Source: Pontiella sulfatireligans
Lineage (GTDB): Bacteria > Verrucomicrobiota > Kiritimatiellia > Kiritimatiellales > Pontiellaceae
Length of the DNA stretch: 64,000 nt
Direction of reading: 5' to 3'
Assembly (NCBI RefSeq): GCF_900890705.1
Contig: NZ_CAAHFH010000002.1
Coordinates: 1,860,001-1,924,000, forward strand
The stretch's first letter is position 1. Each line of letters starts with the position of its first letter. Shown piece after piece: positions 56,156 to 64,000 of this stretch. Under the pieces are notes generated by a model. It had not been told where the DNA came from, made no database searches, and saw only the letters and a list, made by a program, of their open reading frames with translations. Position numbers and translations under genes: made by a program.

Positions 56156-57499
56156 ATGACGAATAAAGCAAGCATGTGCATCCTGTTCCGGGACGAGGCG
56201 GTGGAGGTTGTATTCATCGACCGCACGGTGCTCGGCGCGCAGATCAAATTCATGGAGCGGCTGCCGCGCGATGAACAGGTGTTCGAGGCGGTGGCGGCGC
56301 TGATGGCGTCGGTGGAAAAAACACCGAGCCGCGTGCTGCTGTGCATCCCGCGCGAACAGGCGATGCAGCGGACGCTGCGCTATCCCGCTATGTCGCTGGC
56401 TGATATGGCCAGCATGATTCAGTTCGAGGCCACCCGCCATGTGCCGCTGCCGGAGGCCGACCGTGCGTTGGGTTGGTCGGCGGCGCCGGAGCCGGACGAA
56501 AAGCAGGTGGTGCTGAGCTTGGTGGCGGCGCGCGAGGCGGACGTCCGCTCGCTGGTTGGCCGTTTTGAGGAGGCCGGAGTGCCGATCGACGAAGCGGTTC
56601 CGTTTAGCTCGGCGGTTTTTCCGATTCTTTCAGATAAGCCGACGCTGCTGGTGGTTTCCGATGTGCGCAACGTGGAGTTGTGCTTATACGGCAACGGCCT
56701 GCTGCAGGATTCGCAGGTGATGAGCCGGTCGATGCCGGGCTTCGGTCCGGAGCGGGTTGTTACCGCGGCGCGTCAAATGGCGGTCAAACATAAGGACTGG
56801 CTTGGCATGGAGGGCGTCGGCCGCGTGTTGGTGGCCGGTCCCGAGCCGTTGGATGCTGATTTGGGCGCCGCTTTCGGACTGAATCTCCAGCCCTTGGAAG
56901 TGCCCGAGGCCTTTGCTTCGGTTGAAGAACCGCTGACCGATGCTCTGCTGGCGGATGCGGCCGAACTTCCTCCCGAATTGAACCTGATCGAAAATGCGGG
57001 ACGGAAGGTTCCAATCAGCAAGCGCACCATTCTGGTGGCGGCGCTCTGCGCACTGCTGGCGGTTGAGCTGCTGGCCTCGCTGGCCTTCAAGACCGGCGCG
57101 CCGGCGCTGCAGCGCAAGCAGGTGGCCGAAGAAATTTCGAAGGTGCGCCGCCGCGCCGCGCCGATCCAGCGCATGAAGGATAAAAACCGCGAAATGCGTC
57201 GCCAGCTCTACCGGCTGGACGAAATCTGCAGCCGGCACGTGAGCGGAATGGAGATTTGGGGCGCGCTCAGCGAGGCGCTGCCCGAGGACAGTTATCTGCA
57301 GCTGGCCTACTTTAAAAACGGAGGCTCGCTTCATATCCGCGGGCTTTCAAAAGAACCCGACCGCCTGCCCGAACTCCTGCTCGAATCGCCGCAGATCGAG
57401 GAGATCAGCAAGTCGGATATTGGCAAGAAGGAGGGCGACTATCATTCCTTCGCCATCACCGTTACCTTGAGGACTTCCGATGAAGAAGCTGATATTTAA
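56156..57499 (+). CDS. gspL: GspL-like protein (PilM/PilN-type) of the secretion system
   Basis: 447 residues. The N-terminal PilM/GspL actin-like domain (VEVVFIDRTVLGAQIKFMER; VLLCIPREQAMQRTLRYPAM) is followed by one membrane helix (RTILVAALCALLAVELLASL) and a PilN-like periplasmic end (YKLQLAYFKNGG region, HIRGLSKEPDRLPELL). It links the ATPase to the periplasmic parts. It follows gspK after 150 bases, a gap with partial GGCACCAAG...CTTGGTGCC repeats. It overlaps gspM by 20 bases. Confidence 0.82.
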   Translation: MTNKASMCILFRDEAVEVVFIDRTVLGAQIKFMERLPRDEQVFEAVAALMASVEKTPSRVLLCIPREQAMQRTLRYPAMSLADMASMIQFEATRHVPLPEADRALGWSAAPEPDEKQVVLSLVAAREADVRSLVGRFEEAGVPIDEAVPFSSAVFPILSDKPTLLVVSDVRNVELCLYGNGLLQDSQVMSRSMPGFGPERVVTAARQMAVKHKDWLGMEGVGRVLVAGPEPLDADLGAAFGLNLQPLEVPEAFASVEEPLTDALLADAAELPPELNLIENAGRKVPISKRTILVAALCALLAVELLASLAFKTGAPALQRKQVAEEISKVRRRAAPIQRMKDKNREMRRQLYRLDEICSRHVSGMEIWGALSEALPEDSYLQLAYFKNGGSLHIRGLSKEPDRLPELLLESPQIEEISKSDIGKKEGDYHSFAITVTLRTSDEEADI

Positions 57500-58100
57500 A
57501 ATTTCGCAACGCGAAAAAATCTACCTGATTGCCGGAGGCCTTGCGCTGTTCATAGGCCTAGTGGCCTTTCCGGGCCTCAAAGCCGCTTCCGCTTTCCGTC
57601 AGGAGCAGCTGGAAGCGCTGCGGGACGAAACCGCCTTGCTGGAGGATCTCAATGCACTGGTGGACGATGCCCGAGTAATCCAGCAGGAAAACGAAATGCT
57701 TCGCGATGCGCTTAAGGGCGCGGACGAGCTGTTGTTCCCGCCGATAGAAAACCACATCATGATGCAGACGCAACTGATCAAGCTGCTTAACGAGATGGGC
57801 CCGGATCTCGGGCTGGAAGTTTCTGCCGGACGTTCATCGGTCGGCGATGCGTCCACCCAGATGAATATGGAGGTAAAGGGGCGCGGGCGCTATCCGGAAA
57901 TTCTCAAATTCCTGCACCGTATGGAAACCTACCGGCCACTGATTTTGGTCGATTCCATGTCGATGTCGGCACCCAAGCCGAAAAAATCCAACAGTTCGAA
58001 ATCAAAGAAGACCGTAACCGAAAAAACGAAGGACCCGAGCATGGGCTTCAAAATATCGATCCAAATTCATACGCGGGCCGGCGAGGAGGGGGGAGCATGA
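57480..58100 (+). CDS. gspM: GspM/PilO-like protein
   Basis: 206 residues: a short cytosolic start, one membrane helix (YLIAGGLALFIGLVAFPGL), a coiled coil (QEQLEALRDETALLEDLNALV), then a PilO/GspM ferredoxin-like domain (YPEILKFLHRMETYRPLILV). The overlaps with both neighbours imply stoichiometric coupling. It pairs with GspL. Confidence 0.8.
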   Translation: MKKLIFKISQREKIYLIAGGLALFIGLVAFPGLKAASAFRQEQLEALRDETALLEDLNALVDDARVIQQENEMLRDALKGADELLFPPIENHIMMQTQLIKLLNEMGPDLGLEVSAGRSSVGDASTQMNMEVKGRGRYPEILKFLHRMETYRPLILVDSMSMSAPKPKKSNSSKSKKTVTEKTKDPSMGFKISIQIHTRAGEEGGA

Positions 58101-58954
58101 ACCTGAATGTTGATTTTTCCAAATATGTGGTTCCCGTTCTAGGAGCCTGCTGCATAGGCGGGGCGTTGCTGGTGGCGGCGGGACTGCGTTCGCCGGTTGA
58201 GCTCGAAGCGGCCGATTCCGCGGACGCTGCCGAAGCGCGGATTCCCGAAAGCCTCGCGCTCGACGGCTATATTCCAACCATGGAAGAGGTTCTGGCCAAG
58301 CATCTCTTTGTTCCGGAGCGCGCGGCCACCGGCGAAAACGCCTTTCCGGACCTTCTGGTCAAAGGCGTTTATGTGGGCGAAACTCAGCGGAACGCCGTTT
58401 TTTCGCTTAAGTCCAAGCCCGGGGCCAATCTGCGCGTCTGGCAGGGCGACGAGCAGGCCGCCCTTTCGCAGGTCGAGGACGAGCGCGATCCACGGCAGCC
58501 CATCGTTAATTTTCTGGAGGAATGGCAGATCAAGTCGATCGACTTTGCCGGGGTAACGCTCGAGCACATCATTACCGGAGAAGTGGAAACCTACGAAGTT
58601 GACTACAAGCCGCTTAAGCATGCGAAAGACAGTGCGCAGGGCGGCTATGGCCAGGGCATGGTGGTTGATACATCGCCGGGAACCGCCAAACCGGCCGCGG
58701 CACGAACTGTGGCCACGGCGCAATCCGGGCAGCAACGCTCTCCATCGTCGGGGGTTCAGGGAGCCGCCAGCCGAGTGGGGGCCTTTATGCAAAGGATGTC
58801 TCCCCAGCAGCGCCAGCAGTTTATGCAGCAGCTCCAGAAGCAAAATGCCGCGGCCTCCAAGAAAAGCGGGGGATCGTCAAACGGCGGAGGCACGTCACAG
58901 AAGAAAAGTTCCAGCAGCAAGAAAAGCGGGGGCAGCAGCAAGCGCCGGAGCTAG
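58097..58954 (+). CDS. GspC-like inner-membrane protein of the secretion system
   Basis: 285 residues, last in the operon, overlapping gspM by four bases. One membrane helix (VVPVLGACCIGGALLVAAGL) is followed by an HR-domain-like beta region (LVKGVYVGETQRNAVFSLKS, KPGANLRVWQGDE) resembling GspC/PilP. The C-terminal 85 residues are low complexity: glutamine-rich MSPQQRQQFMQQLQKQ, then Ser/Lys/Gly (SKKSGGSSNGGGTSQKKSS). GspC identity is inferred from position and the HR-like part. Confidence 0.65.
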   Translation: MNLNVDFSKYVVPVLGACCIGGALLVAAGLRSPVELEAADSADAAEARIPESLALDGYIPTMEEVLAKHLFVPERAATGENAFPDLLVKGVYVGETQRNAVFSLKSKPGANLRVWQGDEQAALSQVEDERDPRQPIVNFLEEWQIKSIDFAGVTLEHIITGEVETYEVDYKPLKHAKDSAQGGYGQGMVVDTSPGTAKPAAARTVATAQSGQQRSPSSGVQGAASRVGAFMQRMSPQQRQQFMQQLQKQNAAASKKSGGSSNGGGTSQKKSSSSKKSGGSSKRRS

Positions 58955-59040
58955 GCTGATTTTTCCAAGCTTTGGAAGTGGATAAAATGGGGCTAATCCT
59001 TATTATTCCCGATCTTTAGCGCACGGGGTGCGCAGTTAAT

Positions 59041-59470
59041 CGTTATTGGTTAATTGTTGATAGGTGGTGGTATGAAGGATTTTCGGGAACTGAAGTGCTG
59101 GCAAGCGTGCCGGGAGTTGCAGCTGTTTGTTGTGAAGAAGGTTGTCCCTTTGCTTCCCAAAGAGGAAAAGTACCGCTTGGTAGATCAAATAGTTCGAGCG
59201 GCCCGTTCAACCACAGCCAATATTGCGGAAGGCTATGGGCGTTACCACTATTTGGATAATGCAAAATTTTGCAGTAATTCACGTGGTTCGAGCTATGAAG
59301 TATTGGATCGCTTGCAAGCGGCGCGTGATGAAGAGCTGATCTCAGAAGAGACGTTTAAAGAGGGCGAGGTCCTGGTTTGGGATGCGGTAAAAATAACCAA
59401 TGGATATATGAACTATCTCAAAAAGGCCAAAGACCCCAACGCATAGGCTATTAACGATTAACAAATAACG
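59041..59470. repeat. Inverted repeats framing a four-helix-bundle gene
   Basis: Bases 59041-59063 and 59448-59470 are inverted copies matching at 20 of 23 positions (right arm read on the minus strand CGTTATTTGTTAATCGTTAA). They frame the gene at 59072-59446 almost exactly, with nine bases before the start and a stop at the other arm. No transposase gene is inside. It could be a passively mobile cassette. Confidence 0.7.
59072..59446 (+). CDS. Four-helix-bundle protein (S23/IVS type)
   Basis: 124 residues from ATG 59072, behind AGGTGG. DFRELKCWQACRELQLFVV, YRLVDQIVRAARSTTANIAE and GYGRYHYLDNAKFCSNSRGS are the family's hallmark segments. Family members are encoded in rRNA intervening sequences in some bacteria and are related to Avd of diversity-generating retroelements. 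No reverse transcriptase or rRNA gene is present here. The gene lies between inverted repeats. Confidence 0.9.
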   Translation: MKDFRELKCWQACRELQLFVVKKVVPLLPKEEKYRLVDQIVRAARSTTANIAEGYGRYHYLDNAKFCSNSRGSSYEVLDRLQAARDEELISEETFKEGEVLVWDAVKITNGYMNYLKKAKDPNA

Positions 59471-59479
59471 GTGAATGCA

Positions 59480-62002
59480 ATGAACGAAAACTACCCCTTT
59501 AGCGATATTGAAACCAAGTGGCAGGACTTCTGGGACGACAACGGCGACTTTAAGACCGATCTGGCGACGGCTAAAAATCCGTATTACTGCCTGATGATGT
59601 TCCCGTATCCCTCCGGCAAGCTCCACGTCGGCCACGGGCGCAACTACATCATTGGCGACGCCGTTGCTCGCTACAAAAAGATGCAAGGCTTCGATGTGCT
59701 CACGCCGATGGGCTGGGACTCGTTTGGTCTGCCCGCCGAAAACGCCGCCATCAAAACCGGCACGCCGCCGGCCGAATACACCGCCGCGAATATTGTGACC
59801 ATGAAGGAGCAGCTCCGCGCTTGGGGCTGCATGTATGACTGGGACAAGGAAGTCACCTCCTGCATGCCCGACTACTATAAATGGACGCAGTGGCTCTTCA
59901 TTCAGTTTTATAAGCAAAACCTCGTCTATAAAAAGAACTCCAACGTCAACTGGTGTCCGTCGTGCGCCACCGTGCTCGCCAACGAGCAGGTCGTTGACGG
60001 CGCGTGCGAACGCTGCGATTCCGAAGTCGACCAAAAGTCGATGGATCAGTGGTTCTTCAAAATCACCGACTATGCCCAGCGGCTGCTCGACGATCTCGAT
60101 ACGCTCGACGGCTGGCCTACCCGCGTGAAGACTATGCAGAAAAACTGGATCGGCCGCTCCGAAGGCGCCGAAATTGATTTCCCGATCGTGCCGCGCGAAG
60201 ACGGGGCAGGGGACAACATTGAAAACGTCGCCTGCTACACTACCCGCGTCGACACCATCTATGGCTGCACCTACATGGCGCTCGCCCCCGAACACCCGGA
60301 ACTGAAAAACCTCGTTGCCGGCCTCCCGCAGGAAGAAGAGGTGCTCGAATTCATCAAGGCCAACTCCAAGCTGACCAACCTCGATCGCGAGGCAGATGAG
60401 GTTGAAAAGGAAGGTCGCTTTACCGGGCGTTACCTCATCAACCCTTATAATGGCGAAAAGATTGAGCTGTGGGTCGGCAACTATGTGCTGATGTATGGCA
60501 CCGGCGCCGTCATGGCCGTTCCGGCGCACGACACCCGCGACTTTGCCTTCGCCAAAAAATATGACCTGCCCATCAAGCTTTCCATTCAGAATCCGGAAGG
60601 TTCGCTCGTCCTCGACGAAATGGAAGATGCATACACCGAAGACGGAACCTGCGTTGATTCCGGCGATTTTTCCGGTGTCGATAACCGCGAAGCGATCAAG
60701 CAAATGATTGCCCTCGCCGAAGAAAAGGAATTCGGCAAAGGCAAGATTAACTTCCGCCTGCGCGACTGGCTCATTTCCCGTCAGCGCTACTGGGGCGCGC
60801 CGATTCCAATGGTCTATTGCGAAGACTGCGGCGTGGTTCCCGAAAAGGAGGAAAACCTCCCGATCCTGCTGCCGACCGACGTTGAATTTAAAGCCGAAGG
60901 CGAATCGCCGCTCAAATCCAGCGAAGCCTTTATGAACTGCAAATGTCCGAAGTGTGGAAAACCCGCCACCCGCGAGTCCGACACCATGGACACGTTCGTC
61001 GACTCCTCCTGGTATTTCCTGCGCTACCTCAGCGCACAGGATTCCACGCAGGCCGTCGATTCCGCGATCTCCAATAAATGGATGCCGGTCGATCAATATA
61101 TCGGCGGCATCGAGCATGCCATTCTGCATCTGCTCTACGCGCGCTTCTTCACCAAGGCCATCAAGGATCTCGGCCTGATCGATTTCGACGAGCCGTTCAA
61201 ACACCTCTTTACGCAGGGCATGATCTGCAAAAAAGGCCCCGACGGCAACCTGTACAAAATGTCGAAGTCCAAAGGCAACGTCGTCAGCCCCGAAGAACTG
61301 CTCGAAAAATACGGCGCCGACACCGTCCGCCTCTACACGCTCTTTATCGGCCCGCCCGAAAAAGAAGCCGAGTGGCAGGATACCGGCGTCGAAGGCGCAT
61401 CGCGTTTCCTTAAACGTATCTGGCGCCGTGTTTCGGAAAATCTGGACCTGCTCAAATCCGTTGAAGGAAAAGTTCCAGACCTCGGAAACATGGGTGACGC
61501 CGAGCGCGACCTCTACCGCAAAACCAACGAAACCATCCAGCAGATCACCCGCGGGCTCGATGGGGCGTTTACGTTCAACACCGCTATTGCGGGAATCATG
61601 GAGCTGATGAATGCCGTCGACCACCTCAAGATTTCGGCCGACAGCTCCGACTCCGCCAAAATCGTTTTCCGCGACGCCATGGTCAACGTCGTCCTGCTGC
61701 TTTCGCCCTTCGCGCCACACATTGCCGAAGAGCTGTGGGTCGAGCTCGGCCACAAAGCCGGCGTCATGAACGCTGACTGGCCCGTCGTAAACGAAGAAGC
61801 CCTCAAGCGCGACGAGCTTCAATTGGCGGTTCAGGTCAACGGCAAAGTCCGCGACCAGATCAAAGTCCCGTCTTCAGCTAGTAAAGATGAAATCGAAGTC
61901 ATCGCCATGGCCTCCGAAAAAATCCAAACCTGGCTAGAAGGCAAAACCATCCGCAAGGTGATTGTAGTGCCCGGACGGTTGGTGAACATTGCGGTTTCGT
62001 AA
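59480..62002 (+). CDS. leuS: Leucyl-tRNA synthetase
   Basis: 840 residues from ATG 59480; a GTG nine bases earlier would add three residues. It charges tRNA-Leu. Class I motifs are [20 protein letters not shown] (HIGH) and [17 protein letters not shown] (KMSKS), with the editing domain between ([20 protein letters not shown]). The bacterial leucine-specific layout is complete. A short CGCGGCA...TGCCGCG stem follows at 62010-62026. The opposite strand is open for 826 codons, which is an artefact of codon bias. Confidence 0.97.
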   Translation: MNENYPFSDIETKWQDFWDDNGDFKTDLATAKNPYYCLMMFPYPSGKLHVGHGRNYIIGDAVARYKKMQGFDVLTPMGWDSFGLPAENAAIKTGTPPAEYTAANIVTMKEQLRAWGCMYDWDKEVTSCMPDYYKWTQWLFIQFYKQNLVYKKNSNVNWCPSCATVLANEQVVDGACERCDSEVDQKSMDQWFFKITDYAQRLLDDLDTLDGWPTRVKTMQKNWIGRSEGAEIDFPIVPREDGAGDNIENVACYTTRVDTIYGCTYMALAPEHPELKNLVAGLPQEEEVLEFIKANSKLTNLDREADEVEKEGRFTGRYLINPYNGEKIELWVGNYVLMYGTGAVMAVPAHDTRDFAFAKKYDLPIKLSIQNPEGSLVLDEMEDAYTEDGTCVDSGDFSGVDNREAIKQMIALAEEKEFGKGKINFRLRDWLISRQRYWGAPIPMVYCEDCGVVPEKEENLPILLPTDVEFKAEGESPLKSSEAFMNCKCPKCGKPATRESDTMDTFVDSSWYFLRYLSAQDSTQAVDSAISNKWMPVDQYIGGIEHAILHLLYARFFTKAIKDLGLIDFDEPFKHLFTQGMICKKGPDGNLYKMSKSKGNVVSPEELLEKYGADTVRLYTLFIGPPEKEAEWQDTGVEGASRFLKRIWRRVSENLDLLKSVEGKVPDLGNMGDAERDLYRKTNETIQQITRGLDGAFTFNTAIAGIMELMNAVDHLKISADSSDSAKIVFRDAMVNVVLLLSPFAPHIAEELWVELGHKAGVMNADWPVVNEEALKRDELQLAVQVNGKVRDQIKVPSSASKDEIEVIAMASEKIQTWLEGKTIRKVIVVPGRLVNIAVS

Positions 62003-62009
62003 ACGTAGA

Positions 62010-62026
62010 CGCGGCATCTTGCCGCG
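62010..62026. repeat. Short stem after leuS
   Basis: CGCGGCA pairs with TGCCGCG around TCT. No T run follows, so termination is weak at best; it resembles the dispersed GC-rich stems at 9.9-10.3 kb. Confidence 0.5.
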
Positions 62027-62120
62027 TTATGTTTGAGCGAGAAGAAGGAATCAGAAAATGAGAAATGATGGTAAAAGTATTTTGCCCCCTTTTCCGATCA
62101 TTTAGTTAGGGTTCCTGTCT

Positions 62121-62594
62121 ATGAAAATGGATATTAAGCAATGGTTCACGTATACACATCTTGACCTTTATTTATCTCAGATAGACTTCTTTCTGAAAGG
62201 TATTCAGGAACGGGTGCTTCCCGCATTTGATGATTTAGACAACGATGCAATGATTTTCGAGCAGAGGGAGTTTGAGCGACTTTCGGAGGTTGTGAATCCA
62301 AAAGTAATGAATGAAGCAGATCTTGCTGAAATTGTTCGGAATATGGCAATCAATTACTGTACGTCCTTTCAAAATGTTCTCCAAGGAATGCACAATCTGT
62401 TAGCCGTTGGGATGTTTCATCTTTTTGAACAACAAGTTTGTACCTTTAACCAAGCATTCCAATATGGGAGGCCGATCCGCTCATTTGCCCAACCTGCAAT
62501 CGAGAAATGCGCATTGTTGCCCTCATCGACGAACGCGCGGTCATCGAACGCATTCTGCGGCACCTCTGCATGTGGGAGAAGGGTGTTCCACTAA
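62121..62594 (+). pseudogene. Unknown gene truncated by transposase-derived sequence
   Basis: The first 112 or so codons (YLSQIDFFLKGIQERVLPAF... to FEQQVCTFNQAFQ) look genuine. From about 62460 the frame enters the +2 reading of a transposase tail, so the last 40 or so residues (IRSFAQPAIEKCALLPSS...) are not native. The intact gene would have been longer. Function of the native part not recognised. Confidence 0.65.
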
Positions 62595-62710
62595 AACCGG
62601 CCCGTGCGCCACCGGAAGGCGAGGGTACGGTGGAGTTGTTCCCCGGCGATCCCTTTCCCGACTACAGCAGGGATCCTGTGATGGAATACGATGTTTGCGC
62701 GAATGGCTGA
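62461..62710 (+). pseudogene. C-terminal remnant of an IS91-like transposase
   Basis: Read from 62461 in its own frame, the sequence gives WEADPLICPTCNREMRIVAL followed by IDERAVIERILRHL and FPGDPFPDYSRDPVMEYDV, ending at a stop. WExDPLxCPxC...MRIxALI with a Cys pair and ILRHL is the usual C-terminus of IS91-type putative transposases. The catalytic part is gone, so this is a decayed fragment. A hairpin TCTGCCCGTCC/GGACGGGCAGA at 62771-62804 lies downstream and may mark the element's end. Confidence 0.75.
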
Positions 62711-62953
62711 GTGTTCGTGGCAGGGGAGATTTGTCCGAAACAGGTCGTTTTTGTCCATCGGGCCATCGTGTCTGCCCGTCCGGGGCACGCCCTGGACGGG
62801 CAGACTCCCTCCCTTGACAAAGCCCCCGGCTTCCTCTACATATTCCACCATGAAACCGCTGTCCAGAACGGCCTCTCGGGGCGAGCGCCCCAATCGCCTG
62901 AAAAGCGATTTCCTATCAATTAGAGTACAGAGATCTTAATGAAGGAGAATCAA

Positions 62954-63409
62954 ATGAAGAATTTACAGTTTATTTCCGCCGTTGCCATCATCGCACTCAT
63001 CACGGGGTGCGCGAGCAGCCAGTCCGGCGAGGTGTATACGCGCGATCAAGCCCGTGCCACCCAGAATGTACAACTCGGTGTGGTTGAATTTGTGAAAGAA
63101 GTGCAGGTTGAAGGCAGTCAGTCCGGTCTCGGTACCGTGGCTGGCGGAGCGGCTGGTGGTGTGCTGGGTAGTACCGTGGGTTCGGGCTCGGGGTCTAAGC
63201 TCGCTGCGCTCGGTGGTGCAGCCGTCGGAGCCGTTGCCGGAAATAAGGTCGAAGAAAAACGGACGCAGTACACTGGCCTCGAAATTACCGTCAAACTCGA
63301 TAGCGGCAAAGTGATTGCCGTCGTGCAGGAAGCAGACGTTCAGTTTGCTGTCGGCGACCGCGTTCGCGTGCTGACCGACAACAAAGGCACCACCCGCGTC
63401 CAGAAATAA
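62954..63409 (+). CDS. Glycine-zipper outer-membrane lipoprotein (SlyB/Pcp-like)
   Basis: 151 residues from ATG 62954 behind AAGGAG. A lipoprotein signal ends at the lipobox ITGC, so the mature protein starts at Cys about 20. The core is a glycine-zipper: [20 protein letters not shown] and [20 protein letters not shown], typical of membrane-spanning glycine zippers. A C-terminal beta domain follows ([36 protein letters not shown]). Envelope integrity is the inferred role. Confidence 0.88.
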   Translation: MKNLQFISAVAIIALITGCASSQSGEVYTRDQARATQNVQLGVVEFVKEVQVEGSQSGLGTVAGGAAGGVLGSTVGSGSGSKLAALGGAAVGAVAGNKVEEKRTQYTGLEITVKLDSGKVIAVVQEADVQFAVGDRVRVLTDNKGTTRVQK

Positions 63410-63423
63410 CAAGGCAGAGCCTT

Positions 63424-63609
63424 GTGGAGGGCGTACGCAACAGCGTATCAATCGACTGGACGCGCAAGGAAAACGTAAAGGCCAAGATCCGCACTATGGT
63501 AAAGCGCATCCTCCGCAAGTATGGCTATCCTCCCGACCGGGAAGAACAAGCCACCCAGACCGTCCTGCAACAGGCCGAACTGCTGTGTGGGGACTGGGCG
63601 GAAGAGTAG
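63424..63609 (+). pseudogene. C-terminal fragment of a type I restriction subunit (HsdR)
   Basis: 61 codons from GTG 63424. [40 protein letters not shown] and QQAELL match the usual HsdR C-terminal (DUF3387) end. The helicase and nuclease parts are missing, and there is no hsdM or hsdS nearby. It follows an intact gene by 14 bases, so it is a stranded remnant, unless it has become a small stand-alone gene. Confidence 0.75.
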
Positions 63610-63684
63610 ACATTGAACTATTGGATTCACCCGTTTTGGGTGGCTGTATGAACAACGCCATAAACATGTTCGTTCAAATACACT

Positions 63685-64000
63685 CTAAGCACGCTCGCTA
63701 TACAAAGAGCAGAAGAGCTTGTTGAGGTGCATGTAGAGCTGGCCTGAGCCTTTCTTTTTCCCTGAACATAAATTGCGGCGAAGGATCATCAGCGGGAACA
63801 CAAGGATGATCAGAGAGGCGCTCATGGGCTCTGGGATGGCCGCGACGCGGAAGCCTAAATAGATCTCCTCACTTACGGGGAAGGCGAGGCCGCGGTGCGA
63901 AGAATTCAGCTGGCTCTCATAAGTGGTGTAGTCATCGCCTCGCATCGCATAATAGTCCTTCAGGAAGCCGTAGTTAGGGCCAAACTTGCTCTCAGTCAAC
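63685..64000 (-). CDS. PEP-CTERM-tailed protein, C-terminal part only
   Basis: The 5' end lies beyond the right edge; 105 codons are seen. YLGFRVAAIPEP is followed by a membrane helix (MSASLIILVFPLMILRR) and a basic RR tail, which is a PEP-CTERM sorting signal. The upstream SSHRGLAFPVSEEIYLGFRVA resembles the end of formylglycine-generating-enzyme (SUMF1) domains, which often carry this tail in this lineage. The signal directs export and surface sorting. Enzyme identity is inferred from about 25 residues, so weak. Confidence 0.65.
   Translation of the reverse strand, partial: LTESKFGPNYGFLKDYYAMRGDDYTTYESQLNSSHRGLAFPVSEEIYLGFRVAAIPEPMSASLIILVFPLMILRRNLCSGKKKGSGQLYMHLNKLFCSLYSERA

Noticed and set aside
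59072-59446. A diversity-generating retroelement accessory (Avd)
   Set aside because: No reverse transcriptase, template repeat or variable repeat was seen near the four-helix-bundle gene.
59342-61822. An 826-codon open frame antisense to leuS
   Set aside because: It mirrors the strongly conserved leuS frame and arises from GC-rich third positions; it has no family motifs and no ribosome site.

Overview
This 64-kb window is bacterial chromosome. The gene content points to the PVC superphylum, most likely the Kiritimatiellota (a Pontiella- or Kiritimatiella-like anaerobe). The clues are a Verrucomicrobia/Planctomycetes-restricted Minf_1886-type protein, a C-terminal PEP-CTERM signal on an apparent formylglycine-generating-enzyme-like protein, a large secreted beta-rich protein, a four-helix-bundle gene, two membrane pyrophosphatases and an [FeFe] hydrogenase operon. 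The lineage is inferred from protein families; no database search was possible.

Layout: 1-6.1 kb is a polysaccharide-use locus: a secreted protein, a XylR-type regulator, a GPH sugar:cation symporter and a GH43 glycosidase. 6.2-9.9 kb is scarred accessory DNA: an IS1182-type element sits inside an AlbA_2/HATPase regulator gene with a TA target duplication, next to an intact nitroreductase and a remnant of a second one. 10.3-15.8 kb holds two divergently transcribed membrane pyrophosphatases, one coupled to an unknown gene. 16.1-24.1 kb carries an AAA ATPase with a winged helix, a secreted protein with two internal repeats, a family-2 glycosyltransferase, a PaaX-like regulator bracketed by related palindromes, and a FAD oxidoreductase. 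24.2-29.1 kb is a housekeeping cluster: unknown membrane protein, PhnP-like hydrolase, folP, cdaA, cdaR and a TPR protein.

29.2-43.3 kb looks like the replication-origin neighbourhood. mnmG contains two perfect 16-bp parS-type palindromes inside its reading frame, and dnaN and dnaA are separated by a 600-bp gap that is the best oriC candidate. Between them lie a bifurcating-type [FeFe] hydrogenase operon (hydC, an unusual hydB-GltD fusion, hydA, a TM1266-type regulator), an RlhA-like U32 protein and a tRNA-Gln. 43.6-47.1 kb has small housekeeping and envelope genes. 47.3-59.0 kb is a complete-looking type II secretion operon (D, E, F, G, H, I, J, K, L, M, C-like). Short tandem and inverted repeats have entered several of its 5' ends and now encode prepilin leader peptides. 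59.0-64 kb contains a four-helix-bundle gene framed by inverted repeats, leuS, and decayed mobile DNA: a truncated gene fused to a transposase tail and a stand-alone HsdR C-terminal fragment. It ends with a PEP-CTERM protein running off the right edge.

Together, the secretion operon and the exported proteins suggest a polymer-degrading life. The hydrogenase and the two ion-pumping pyrophosphatases suggest fermentative, energy-limited metabolism.
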